From Dipteronia dyeriana (Eukaryota > Streptophyta > Magnoliopsida > Sapindales > Sapindaceae), in contig CM065296.1 of the NCBI GenBank assembly GCA_032871835.1, positions 3,048,001-3,112,000 on the forward strand: a stretch of DNA of 64,000 nt. Reading direction: 5' to 3'. The notes below the pieces were generated by a model, which searched no databases, was not told the DNA's origin, and saw only the letters and a list, made by a program, of their open reading frames with translations. Positions 47,739 through 59,272 of this stretch are shown piece by piece (within the stretch, counting starts at the first letter, position 1; each line of letters opens with the position of its first letter). Made by a program: the position numbers and the translations under genes.

Positions 47739-49373
47739 TAGGGGCATCAATTTGGGTTGGCGGGTCGTGTTTGGGTCAACCCGAACACGACACGACTAGT
47801 TTTGGATCGATCCAAACACGATACGATTAATAAACGGGTTATACCCCCTCTACCCAAACATGACACGATTATTATTGGGTGAACCCGTATACGACACAAA
47901 TAACCCGTTTAATAAATGGGTTTGACCGGTCGTGTTAGATGACCCGTTTAGATGACACTTATATCCTTTTAATACTAATTTCAAAATTTCACTAAAATAC
48001 ACATTAATAATAAAATTTTAGGAAAAGTAATCAGTACACTAATTCAAATACATCCTCAATCCACATAAATAATTCAAAACAATAATTACATTAATTTCCA
48101 ATTGAAGTTTAAAACCAAGTTGATCTGGATGATTTCTGCTACCAGTAGTATACTTGCTAGTGTGCCAAGGTTACTTCAGGTGTTTGATGCTCGATTCAGT
48201 CCTACATCACAATGAGCTTTAATTAATATATAATAAAGGTACAAAAATTATTTGAAAAAACAAATGCTGAGATTATACCAACCAACCAAGCAAAGGAGAA
48301 ACACTATTGTTTATATTCAAAAATAAAATATGAATTCATTATGTTAAATTAATGTGTCTTGTCAATTGAAACTTTTAGAGATTGGAAGTTTCAAAATGCT
48401 GAAGGACTACTTTAATTTATGCTTAAAGGTTATACAACATATTTTGATGGAAAAAAATATTTATGCAAAATCCTTAATAAAATGAAGAAACAAATTGTGG
48501 CAAAGATTGAGTCTTGAAGTAATCTCGTCTTGCCACTTTTATGAGCAACAAAATCATGAGTTTGGTGGATTATCTCCTCTCATTAAAAGTTTTATACTAG
48601 TCATCCCAGAAAAGTATCAACCAAAATTATAAGTCCTTCAAGAAGGGAGAATCTTCAAGAGAAATTTTTGAACCATGTGAGTATGTGACATTGCTTTATT
48701 TCCATGCAAGCTAGCCTCAAACATTTGAAAACCCCTCAAAAAAACAAAGTTTGAAATAATGTCAGAATTGCATGGAAATTAAAGAAGACCTCAGTGAAAC
48801 TGCCAATCTGAGAAGATTTTTAAGAGAGACTTGAAATTCAAATTGAATTACATCGAAACTCGGTGAAAAACAAGGTCATCAACATTAACTTTCCTCCTTT
48901 TGACGATCAAGGGGTCGAGATGATTCTAAAGCCTTTTAAGGGTGACTTTCTTCTCAACAAGAAGATGCACATAGTTAATTCTGTTGAACTTAGTTTAAGG
49001 GCCTTGACTTCAGAGGAGCACATCCATCATATGGAAGTCATGTACCTCAGCCTCTAGTTTCATTTTAATCTTTTTCTTCAATAATAATAATAATAATAAT
49101 AATAATAATTTACAACAGAGATCAAGTAATCTACTGTTGTTTCTATTAAAGAGGAAAAACAAAGTAAATCAGAAACAACAACACAACACAAGACAACAAG
49201 CCTCATCACGTGACCCGTTAAGGTTAACCCGAACATGACATGATTACTAAACGGGTTAGACGGGTTTACCCGTTTATTGACACTACCCGTTTAGCCTCAA
49301 CCAAACTCGTAATAATCATGTTCGTGTCCTGTCGTGTCGACCCGTCATGTCGTCACCTACATTGACACCCCTA
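47739..49373. mobile_element. Non-autonomous hAT element 'A', GGGTCGTGTTTGGGT type
   Basis: This 1.6 kb element is flanked by GTGCCCAG (47731-47738) and GTACCCAG (49374-49381). Ends are TAGGGGCATCAAT and TTGACACCCCTA. Subterminal arrays repeat ACCCGTTTA/GACACGA words on both sides. The centre (about 48000-49070) is unrelated AT-rich DNA with an open frame at 48863-49057 of unknown nature and a short AAT microsatellite at about 49081-49110. It lies in duplication unit 1. Confidence 0.85.
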
Positions 49374-50139
49374 GTACCCAGACACGTCATTAACGTGACT
49401 GGTCATATCATAAGGCCTTTTTCTCTGCATATTTTGGGTAGTGGCCATCATTCACAAATTGGCTTTATTTAAGTAGAACCCAAAATGAGATGCGGGATAA
49501 AAATATATATCATTTGATGCATCTTATTATAGTCTATCCAACATATCTTACAACTTTACAGTAAAAAGAAATTAACTAATCATGATACAAAATCATTTTA
49601 TCATAAACATCGCAATCACCATGGCAGTGCCTTTTTCTTAAATCCAGTAACAGAATTTCAATCACCACACAAGAAAGCATATCGCACTAGGAACAGAGAA
49701 TATAAGCGGCCAGCAAATGGTAGGATATTTCATGCATTCCAGAGTAAAGTTGCCATTTTTTTCCCTTTTTCTTCATCATATATCTTTCTCTCTTCAAACT
49801 CTTGTGTACAGTAAGACATTAAAAATAAGAATGTAGATGCCTACTTACCATTTCTAACCCCTTTAAGAGAACTAATAGGTTGCCAGAGAGCCGATGAAGT
49901 AATACCGATGTTAAAATGATGCACCATACTTCCAGTGATCCACATCATGAACCCCAACATAAGCAAATTCATGAATGGAGCATGTGCCGCTTCCCACGCT
50001 ATCTGCTCACACACAATGAAACTAACAACATTCATTAACAATTCTTTTAGATCAATCCTGCAAAATCATCGCTTTACTAGAACTCATCAATAACAGAAAA
50101 GAAAAAGAACTTCAAACAAAAACAAAACAAAACAAGACC

Positions 50140-53100
50140 TGATGGGGAACTAGATAAGCATTATTAGTAGTTATTATCTTCAAAATAATTTATCTCATTC
50201 AGAGATAAGTTTAAGTTTTATTTATTTTTATCAGGATTTAGATGTTTGTCTTTTTATATTGTTAGTTATAAAAGGCAGAGCCTTTTTGTAATCAGACTTG
50301 ATTATTGAAATAAATTGATTGATTAGTTTTCAAACCTCATTTTCTTCTGAGTTTCTCCCCTTTCTATTTCCAATCCCTAATTCTGTCTGTTTCCAATCTC
50401 TATTTCTCTCTAAAGTCTCTATTTATTTATTATATTTTTTATCTCTTGTGTTGGTCCTACATCAGTTTGGTATCAGAGCTCCATAAACACTTTCGCAACC
50501 CTACTAAAACACATCTACCGTCTCACCAAATACAACCCTACATTTTTTTTACTGTATCAACCACAAAAATAGCTAAAAAAAACACAACTCAGCCAAACAG
50601 TCATCGTTTGCCACATTTAAACAGTCCAAGCAAGTCAAGTGAGCACCTCCAACATCCCACGCGCCCATGCGTTGTCGCCACCACGCACCGTCGACAGCCA
50701 CCTCATGTGACCACCACCGCCGACACCAGCAGAATCAGAATCTGTCGATCAACAACTTCTTCTTCATTTTCGACCACTAGTTTTACCTCTTTCACCGTAG
50801 ATCTAGATAAGAAGACCAACATCCGTGTCCCACTTCGGCACTAAACACTGGAGATTGACGACTCACCTCCAGTTTCACAACACTCAGGAGACACCAGCGT
50901 CCAAAACTTACGAGTTTCTAGTGTCGTTTGGATTGTCGTTGTTCCCCACACGATCCTCGCCACTTGGAAAGACACTGTCTTCCATTTCTAATGTGGTTGC
51001 AGACCTACCCGACACCTAAAATGCAACCCACCATCGATGTTGCTCATCTTTGTCATCGCCAACATCAATTCGCCACTGTCGAGACTCCACGCATTGTCAG
51101 GTTCATCTGCTTCTCACTCATTGCTCAATTGTTAATTTGTAGGATTTCAAGTCATTTGCATTGATATTTTTAAAACCCTTGTATCAATATGGTGAACAAA
51201 CAAGAGTTTGAACAGTCCAACAAGGCCCATAACGAAAGAATGATTGCTCTAGAAAATGAGTTAACCAATGTTAAAACGAGTCTAGAATCCTTTGACACTC
51301 GGTTTGCAAATATTGAGACCATGCTACAACAAGTCCTCAAAGTGTATGTAAAAAGCAAGTGTTAGAATCTAAGGAACCTGAACCCGAATTGACTATGGGT
51401 TCAACCACTACCTCAACAGGACATCAACAATTTAGGGGTCTGTTACCAACTCCTAAAATACGCCCTACCCTAGGGCCAAATGAACAAGTTCCATCTATTG
51501 AGCAAACTCGTCCTCCCGACCCTAGAAGGTTTCAAAATGAGGACCATATCCACTGGTATGATGGTAGTGACAATGAAGTTCACAACCCTTACCGACATAC
51601 TAGAGCTTACCCTAGGCCACTTGAAATAGACGAATTCCCCAAAGACTGTAGGAGTCAACAAGGGGCACACCCTCGTTACAATTTTGAACAACCTCGAGCA
51701 CATGATGATATGGGAGATTTAACCAAAAGAGTTAAGATATAAGCACCTGAATTTGATGGTAGAATAGACCATAATGTGTTTTTAGATTGGATAGATGTTC
51801 TGAAAGATTATTTTGACTGGTACCGCATGAGTGAAGGGAAAAAGGTTCGTTTTGCTAAACTTAGATTGGTAGGGTCTGCTAAGAAATATTGGCAAAGTAT
51901 TCAAATGCAATTGGAGCATTTAGGTCAAGAACCAATTACCTTGTAGGCTGAAATGAAGCTTAGGTTGAAAGAAAAATACCTCCCTCCCTCTTACAAGAAT
52001 CTCTTGCTAGATCAATTACTAAACCTTAAGCAAGCCTCAACTAGTGTTACCGATTATCTAACTCGATTTGAGGATCTTAGGGTGCGATGTGAGATAAAAG
52101 AAAACCTTGTGTTGCCACTGCTAGGTTTATCAATGGCCTAAAACTTGAGATAAAAAGAGAAGTCAACGTACACTCTATTGCAACTTTAGAGGAGGCCTGT
52201 CATAAGGCCTTAGAATTTGAGAATTACTTTAGCTTCCCTTCCACTCCTAGACGAAGGCCAACCCCATTTGAAAATTCTCAAACACCTCAGTTGACATCTT
52301 TAGAATCTACTAGTTCTCAACCTAGGGCTCCTTAAGGAATTAAGAGTTTCAAGCCTGATAATAATTCTACCTCACATACTATCTCTAACTCTCAGATTGA
52401 ATGTTTCAATTGTCATGTTAAAGGTCATATAGCTTCTCGTTGTCCCGCTCATACCCTAGCTTTGACCGAAGAGCTTAATAATCCTCCCATAGATGAAGAA
52501 ATTGTTGAACTTTTAGAGGTCGTTGATGATTTAGGCTTAGATGATCTTGGTGGCAGTGGTATTTGACAGTTAAGTGTCATACATTGTATCCCGACATGTG
52601 ATTCTGATAGTGATTCTCTGTCTTTTGGGCACTATGGTTCTTATATAATTGCTCACATTTGTCTTGAGCCTCTACCTACTATTTCTTTCCGGAAGTTTTC
52701 TACCCTTCCTCTTAGACTTGGTTTGTCTAGCTTTACACCTGGATCAACTGCCTATTTACTTAATTTTCCTACTAATTTAACTATTGCTTCAATGACTATG
52801 ACAAATTTATATCTTATTCGAGGCACTTTCAAGCCTCCATGGGGTGTTTGTGATGTTTATACGGGTTTGGCATGTTCTACTACATCATGGGCTATTCAAA
52901 TGTGGTTGGTTTTCATGCAGCCTCTATCTGGTGTGACTCTCCTTCGGATTTATAATGGCGGCTTGTCTTTTTTTTTTTTCCAGTCGTCGGAGACGAGTTC
53001 CTTTCAAGCGGGGGAGAATGATGGGGAAATAGATAAGCATTATTAGTAGTTATTATCTTCAAAATAAATTATCTCATTTAGAGTTAAGTTTAAGTTTAAG

Positions 53101-53355
53101 TTTTATTTATCTTTATCAGGATTTAGATGTTTATCTTTTTATATTGTTAGCTATAAAAGGTACCTTCAGAGCCTTTTTGTAATTAGACTTGATTATTGAA
53201 ATAAATCGATTGATTAGTTTTCAAACCTCCTTTTCTTCTGAGTTTCCTTCCTTTCTGTTGTCAATCCCTAATTCTATCTGTTTCCAATCTCTATTTCTCT
53301 CTAAAGTCTCTATTTATTTCTTATATTTCTTAACTCTTATGTTGGTCCTACATCA
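50140..53355 (+). mobile_element. Gag-only LTR retrotransposon (TR-GAG-like) in the EMC4 pseudogene intron
   Basis: LTRs are 50140-50464 and 53019-53355, both TGATGGGGAA...CCTACATCA. The primer binding site TGGTATCAGAGC is at 50468-50479. A purine tract CAAGCGGGGGAGAA precedes the 3' LTR. Target flanks are AGACC and GGACC. The internal region of about 2.5 kb has a gypsy-type gag and nothing recognisable as RT, RNase H or integrase. It is therefore a non-autonomous gag-only element. The intact paralogue at 58610-58660 lacks it, which defines the empty site. Confidence 0.9.
51191..52566 (+). pseudogene. Gypsy-type gag of the gag-only element
   Basis: It starts MVNKQEFEQSNKAHNERM at 51190-51192, with an N-terminal coiled coil and a disordered acidic region. 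The gag domain (APEFDGRIDHNVFLDWIDVL, KYWQSIQMQL, LRLKEKYLPPSYK, VTDYLTRFEDLRVRC) covers about 51747-52140. A CCHC knuckle CFNCHVKGHIASRC lies near 52405-52446. Stops near 51364, 51742 and 51945, and a frameshift near 52120, break it. After the knuckle the frame reaches LGGSGI, where protease would start, and then stops. Confidence 0.8.
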
Positions 53356-54693
53356 GGACCGTACTCATAACATGAGTTAGTTAGCAATCCGATTCAGTCA
53401 AAAACATATTCCATTTAGCAAAATTTTCCACTTTTAATTTTGTTTTGTTTAGCCCAAAAAAACATTATTTTTCAGTGAAAGTTACATTCTTAGAAACCTG
53501 GAAACTAAACACAAATCCTCAAATTGAAAGGATTCAATTTCAGCTCTTACAATTCAATTGAATCAAACTGTCTCAATGAGACCCTCATATAGTTTCACAA
53601 ATGAATTCAAACTTTAATCGCAATAGGCAAACAAGAAAATACAAAATCGAATTATACCTCAGACTTCCAATTAGCTTCAGTGTCCTTCTTTCGAACACTC
53701 GTGCTGCTAAAAAAATTCACACAAAATGAAAAAACCAAAAATCCCACATATAAAATTCGAAAATAACAATAATGAACATATCCCTTACTGCCTTATGCAT
53801 ATTGAAATCCTATGTGCATATTTTCCATCACAATAGTGACAAACAGGCTGACTATAATTGTGTTTGTTTGTTATGTAAAGCGTTCTTGCTTGGTCAAGGA
53901 CTGAACGATAAAAACATTCAACAAACACTTATTTTATTTATAACTATTGAAGGCAATCTTCATAAGTTGCACTTGTCCGTAATTGGTTCCAGTTTTATAG
54001 ATATCAAATGAAAATCTATTATGTAATTACAAAACTATGATAACAGATATCAAAATCTCACAAAATTGGTTAGTCATCAAGAGTCAATTACAAGTACAAG
54101 TCCCATTATCATAGCTTTGCTTATTTGCACCAGCAGTAGTCATCAAGAGTCAAACGTGATGATGTGTACATGAAACCCCACTCTGCTGTAGTTCTTATAC
54201 ATGCCAGCAACTCTAGGCTGACTTGGAATGACACGTCGGCCATTCGTGATGACATGCCCACACACGTCATCAACTTTTATTTCCAGAAATTTTGTTTGGT
54301 TGAATCTGGGCTTGTAAGATAAAGCGATCTCTGCATATTTTCTATGTAAAAAAAAGATTGAATTTACTTCAAGTACCTGAAGTAACGAAAAAACTTGGAG
54401 AACGTAGATGGCGTTGTTATTGGTGTTGTTGCTTCATTGAATCTGGGCTTGTAAAGTGTTCTCCGCTTCGTCGAATCCCTTCTTCTTTGAATATGTCGTA
54501 GCGAAATCCACCACCTGCAATTCTTCCATAGATTCTCTCTTCCTCTTCTTCACTACTGCTTCGCTACTCGCTGCTGCTCCAAGGGGAGTCCAGATATGTG
54601 AATATTAACTCTTAATGGGCCACCGACCCGGCCCATTAAAAGATCAAATCGGCCCTTGACAAAACGCACCGTTGCCATCCATGACGTGCCCAA

Positions 54694-56547
54694 TAGGAGT
54701 GGCAAAATTCCCCGACCCGCGTGGCCTTGATCCGTTTGGAGCGGGTTTGGAGCAGTAAAATTGAGTAACGGTGCGGGTTTAGGGAAAACTTCATGACCCG
54801 ATCGGGTATGGGGTAGCCCCTTTTACCCCGACCCGTTCCGTTTGACCCGTAATATATATATATATATTTTAAAAATTGATATAAAAGAGAAAGGAAACCC
54901 TAAAGGGCCGTTTGGTATGAGGTCATCTTTGTATGAGAATCTCAAAGTATTCCTATGTTTGGTAGCAGGTTTGAGATTTTTGTTTCCTAGTAAAATGAAT
55001 CTCATGGGAATCACATTACCCACCAAAGGGGTAACGTGATTTCCATCTCAATAGGTGGGTTTCAGATTACCCTTCATCTGATTCCTACTGTAGGACCCAC
55101 CATCATTAAAAGAAATATTTTTTATTTTATTTTGTTCTTCTTTATCTTTACGATGCCACTGAAAATTAAACAAAAAAAATATCCCCAATTTGATTTCACA
55201 AAAATCCCCAATCCTTAACCTCTTCTTCTTCAATTTTCAATCACTCAAACCCTAGATAAATCTTCTCCTCTTTTATTCACCCCCAAATCCCAATCTTGAC
55301 AATCAATCAATTTCTTCCAAAAAAAATTCAGTTTTATTTTTTTATTTCCTTCCACTTTCTCACTATTCAAACAAAAAAATTTCAGATTTCTCACTACCCA
55401 AACACCAAACTTCATCTTCTCTTATACAAGATCTGGGTAGACAACGGTGTGGAGGCAAGAGGAAGGTGACGATGAAGATCCCGGCCGACGGAAGCGACGA
55501 CAACATGGAGCCTAGGAGACGACGACGAGTGAATGATCTGGGTTTTTTTTTTTCTTTAAAGAGATTGAAAGAATAGCAACCGGTGGGTTCTTTGAAAAAA
55601 TGGCAAAAACCAGTGGGTAAAGACATGGATCGATATTTTTTATTTTTATTTTTTAATTTATAATTAATAAATAAAAAACAAATTTAATGTACAAAAAATA
55701 TTCTCAAGAATCCGATACATTATTCTAATACATAACCAAACGCATATATACAATTTTCCTAAAAATCATATTACTGGTTTCACTTTATCAGTAATCACAT
55801 TATTTTAATTACTTAATCTCAGTAGGCCGCTAAGAGTCCCCAATTCCTCTCTCTCCTTCTCTTGTCGTTCAGCAATACTAACTGTCTCTCTCTCCCTCCC
55901 TTTCTATACTTCTCCAGTCACCTCGATCGTCATCGTCGCCCGCCATCGTCTTTCGCACGTCGTCGCCCATCATCGATCCTCGTCGATCGTATCCGGTCGT
56001 CGTCGTCGCTCGTCATCGATCATCGACCGTCGTGACGTCGTCGCCCACTCGCCCGTAGCCGATCATCGCCTGCCCTGAATCTCGATCGTCGATGTCCTCG
56101 ACTCCTTTCCTTCTTCGGTTCTTTTTGGTGAAAGTGAGTTGTTGATTTACTTTCAACTCTCAACTTCAACAGAATGATGAAGGTTGTTGGTTGTATACTT
56201 ATGTGGTGTACCGGAGTTATTGTGTATTGTGTAGTGTGTTATCAGATCCATATGAACCATACAATCAGTTAAATTTTGTACAAATTTGTGTTAGAAAATA
56301 TCATAATTGTATAGATGTTGAATGGATTTTATCGTTACTTGAATAGATTTTGTATTTATGTTCCAATTTTGGATTTGTGTTTTCTGATTTACGCGGGGCA
56401 AACGGGTCAGGTTTGGGACACCATTGCCCTGTTCGGATCAGGTTTGGGGCAGAGATGTTTGACCCGACCGGATTATGGGACAACGGTTAAAAACCGTGTT
56501 TCAGATTTATAACGGCCCCGACCTGCCCTGCCCCGTTACCACCCCTA
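54694..56547. mobile_element. Non-autonomous hAT element 'B', CCCGACCCG type
   Basis: This 1.85 kb element is flanked by GTGCCCAA (54686-54693) and GTGCCCAG (56548-56555). Ends are TAGGAGTGGCAAAATTCC and TTACCACCCCTA. Subterminal arrays carry CGGGTTTGG/GACCCG words. The interior has a possible nested MITE (54905-55745) and a CGTCGT/CATCGTCG-rich block (about 55920-56100). The block is followed by a possible donor site, resembling the 5' leader of an autonomous hAT gene, so B may be a deletion derivative. No transposase remains. Confidence 0.85.
54905..55745. mobile_element. Possible nested foldback/MITE inside element B
   Basis: The left side begins GGGCCGTTTGGTATGAGG. The right side, as the reverse complement, has GCGTTTGGTTATGTATTAG. 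The pattern is typical of plant MITE ends, but the arms match only partly and no clear target duplication is seen. Confidence 0.4.
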
Positions 56548-56555
56548 GTGCCCAG

Positions 56556-57149
56556 GCATGTCATTATTCATTAACGTATTTTTGAAATGAACTGGATACG
56601 AATTTACAAAAACAAATACAAGGAAATACCCACCACAACTACCCATTATGAAAAAACTTTCACTTCAACATTCTTTATATTTTTCAAATTTTCGATAGGC
56701 ATAAATCTCTGAATGGAACGCATTGCCCTAATTAAATATTCCACGACTAAATAATGAAGTAAAGAGATACCTGTAATATTGTTGATTTGAAACGTAATTG
56801 CAATTGCCAGTTCTCTGTTTCTAATTTCCTCAACTAGAGTTCTAAACACACGAAGACTAATAGATCGGAACAACTGTTTGCGCAAAAATCAACTAACTTA
56901 AAAACACTTGAATTTCCTCCTCATCAGTTGAAAAGAAACCCGACTTAAATTTGACAACTTTGATCTACAGAGTCACATCAAGTGTTACAAATCAAGTTCA
57001 TAAAAAAAAACAATATTTGTGGTGTATAGTCAGTTCATGGTCGCCACATCCACATATAACAAGCCACCAGCCAACATCAGCAGCTTCTACATTCTAACGT
57101 GCTCTTGCAGGTTCTTAAGAAGACACTTCTCCAAGAATAAATGGGCACA
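56556..57149. other. 3' flank of EMC4
   Basis: AT-rich DNA between element B and the EMC4 stop. A 79-codon minus-strand frame (56885-56646) shows no family resemblance. The part next to 57149 is probably the 3' UTR. Confidence 0.5.
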
Positions 57150-59172
57150 TCAGTACAGTGGAACGCCACCACCTGAATATTCAACCTCCTGAAATTTAAC
57201 AAGAATATCATTCGTGTTAAAAGTTGCTATGAAAACACTATCGATGTAGGTTGTTTCGAGTACACCCTGGTCGCAGACCCTTTAAGATAACACTTATGGT
57301 GCTTCCAAAATTGTATAAAACTGATAAGAATGAAACATAAAGAACCCATATACATCTATGCTCATAACGTTTCCTGGAACAATGAATAGTAAAGCACTGA
57401 TTGCTGCAATTTTTGCAGCAGAACAAAAAAATTCATGAACAAGGTCATGTTTTATAGCTTCACAGAGAGATCATCGGCAGGGAGAGGGGAAGGTAAAGTT
57501 AAAAAAGAAGAAATATAAACCTGAGCAGGGGGTAAGGATGAAACCCAGTCCGATGCATGTGTCGGAAGAAGCCCCAACGTGTTAAGCTGCCAATATCAAA
57601 TAAAATGAATACAAAGATATAGTTTCATAATATCATTTTGTAGTGAAAGGACAACTCATTTGAAATTATATATAGGAAATGCATCTCACCTTCCAAACAC
57701 CTAGGGCTAGACCACCCAAATTAAGCGCGATGAAGAGCAACTTAGGCCCATTAAGATCTACTTTACTGTCTTTGTAAGGCTCAAAAACTGCAAAATCAAA
57801 CAAATAAATAAATTAACACAGTTTTTTTTTTGTATTTTAACCCTTGTTAGACCTAGGAGCTGAATAACAAGAGAAACACTATAAAGATAAATTGAATAAT
57901 CGAAATACCAAAAAAATAGGGGAATTATTAACGAGAGCAAATATTCCATATTTTCACTATTTTGGTAGACATGAGAACTCAAAATGAGATGTACAATTAT
58001 AGATGATCCCATGCCCGACTTCATAGAATAACAGAAAATATATATCATTTGATGCATCTTATTATAGCCTATACAACATATCTTACAACTTTGCAATTAA
58101 AGAAATCAACTATGCAAAATACAAAATCATTTTATCGTAAACAATGCAATCACCAGGCCATTGACATTTTTCTTAAATCCAGTAAAGTGTTTCAATGAGA
58201 TTAGCAGTGTACATCTAAGAGGCCAGAAAAAGGAAGTATTTTTACGGAGTGAAGTTGCTACTTTTTCTCTTTTTCTCCATATCACTCTATAAAGTCCGGC
58301 ATACAATCAAAACATTAAAACTAAGAATTTAGATCCCTACTTACCCTTTCCAACCCCTTGAAGAGCACTGATAGGCTGCCAGAGAGCCGAGAAAGTGATA
58401 CCGATGCTAAAAAGATGCACCGTACTTCCAGCCATCCACATCATGAACCCCATCATTAGCAAATTCTTGAATGGAGCTTGTGCCACTTCCCATGCTTTCT
58501 GCTCATACACAACGAAACTAACAACGTTCATTTACAATTCTTTTAGATCAATCATGCAATCATTACTTTACTTGGATCCATCAATAACAGAAAACAAAGA
58601 GAACATCAAACAAAAACAAAACACAAGAACCATATCAGCATACTCATAAGTTCATAACATGAGGTAGTTATCAATGCGATCAGTCATAAACATATTCCAT
58701 TTTAGCGAAAATCTGCACTGCTTTGTTTAGCCCAAAAAAAATAAATAAATTCTTTTACAGTCTTTGATTCTCAAATTGAATACAATACAATTTCAGTACG
58801 TAGAATTCCATCGAGTCAGACTCAATGAGACCCTCGTATGGTTTCCCAAATGAATTGAAGTTCTAATTGAAAACGCAAAATCGAACAGTACCTGAGACTT
58901 CCAATTAGCTTCAGCGTCCTTCTTTTGGCGACTCATGGTTGAATCATCCTGTTAAAACAATTCACACATTCACTATAAATCCCACAAAATCAAAAACCCA
59001 AAAAACAATTCAATTAATTTCAATATATATACATATACGGAACCTGATCTTGAGAAGCACGAGTGAAACCAAGAGGATCGGGGATGTCACGAGAGATATG
59101 AGCGGTGGAATTATCGGTGAAATCGACGGCCCATCTTCGTCCTGACCCCATCACTCCTTTTCCCTTCTCCAT
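57150..59172 (-). CDS. EMC4: ER membrane protein complex subunit 4 (EMC4)
   Basis: EMC4 is a subunit of the conserved ER membrane complex, which inserts tail-anchored and multipass proteins into the ER membrane. Six exons join at GT-AG borders: 59172-59044, 58948-58892, 58498-58345, 57787-57690, 57586-57521 and 57188-57150. They give 180 aa, which is the usual plant length. The N-terminus (MEKGKGVMGSGRRWAVDFTD, DIPDPLGFTRASQDQ) is cytosolic and charged. The DUF1077 core shows AWEVAQAPFKNLLMMGFMMW and GITFSALWQPISALQ, then a second hydrophobic stretch LLFIALNLGGLALGVW, together giving two membrane segments. The C-terminus ends EVEYSGGGVPLY. An in-frame ATG 45 bases upstream exists, but the MEKGKG start matches plant homologues. 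No frame break. A broken duplicate lies at 49849-53706. Confidence 0.95.
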
Positions 59173-59241
59173 TGATTTCGATGGATGCGAAGATTTGATC
59201 GATCCAATCGACAACAAACGATGAGTTACGGCTCTGCTCTA

Positions 59242-59264
59242 CCCTGCTCTGCCCTGCCCTGCCC
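59242..59264 (-). promoter_or_regulatory. Potential G-quadruplex upstream of EMC4
   Basis: On the EMC4 sense strand there are four GGG runs with loops of 2, 2 and 7 bases, 70-92 bp upstream of the ATG. They come from CCTG/CCCTG repeats on the plus strand. If transcribed, this lies in the 5' UTR. Folding is a prediction from pattern only. Confidence 0.45.
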
Positions 59265-59272
59265 TGCCTCTT

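Larger units (their letters stand above)
49849..53706 (-). pseudogene. EMC4: 5'-truncated EMC4 pseudogene
   Basis: Two exons remain. The exon 3 equivalent at 50002-49849 has the same 154-nt length as the intact gene and reads AWEAAHAPFMNLLMLGFMMW and SALWQPISSLKG. The exon 2 equivalent at about 53706-53658 is 49 nt instead of 57, so the frame is broken. Exon 1 is absent, because the duplication breakpoint falls in intron 1. Exons 4-6 are also missing: homology jumps from about 49420 to the equivalent of 57960. Intron 2 is interrupted by an LTR element. Many amino-acid changes relative to the intact copy (for example Trp-Met-Ala to Trp-Ile-Thr) show relaxed constraint. It is not functional. 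Confidence 0.88.
41930..53765. repeat. Tandem duplication unit 1 (contains the EMC4 pseudogene)
   Basis: Once inserted elements are removed, this segment parallels 53770-59000. 41930-42100 resembles about 53770-53880 (shared ATATTTTCCATCA and GACTATAATTG words). 47603-47738 resembles 54590-54693 (shared GAGTCCAGATAT-like start and ACCCGGCCCATTAAAAGATC). 49470-50139 and 53356-53755 resemble 57960-58990. The right end lies in EMC4 intron 1. Divergence and several deletions show the duplication is old. Boundaries are approximate. Confidence 0.65.

Noticed and set aside
49081..49110. AAT repeat as a possible CRISPR-like or regulatory array
   Set aside because: It is a simple trinucleotide microsatellite with no spacers. 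No CRISPR-like array exists in the window.
55363..55626. 87-codon minus-strand frame in element B
   Set aside because: It is inside a likely nested MITE, with low-complexity basic composition and no family resemblance.
56646..56885. 79-codon minus-strand frame between element B and EMC4
   Set aside because: No homologue recognised. EMC4 already ends at 57150 with the expected C-terminus, so this is not an extra exon.
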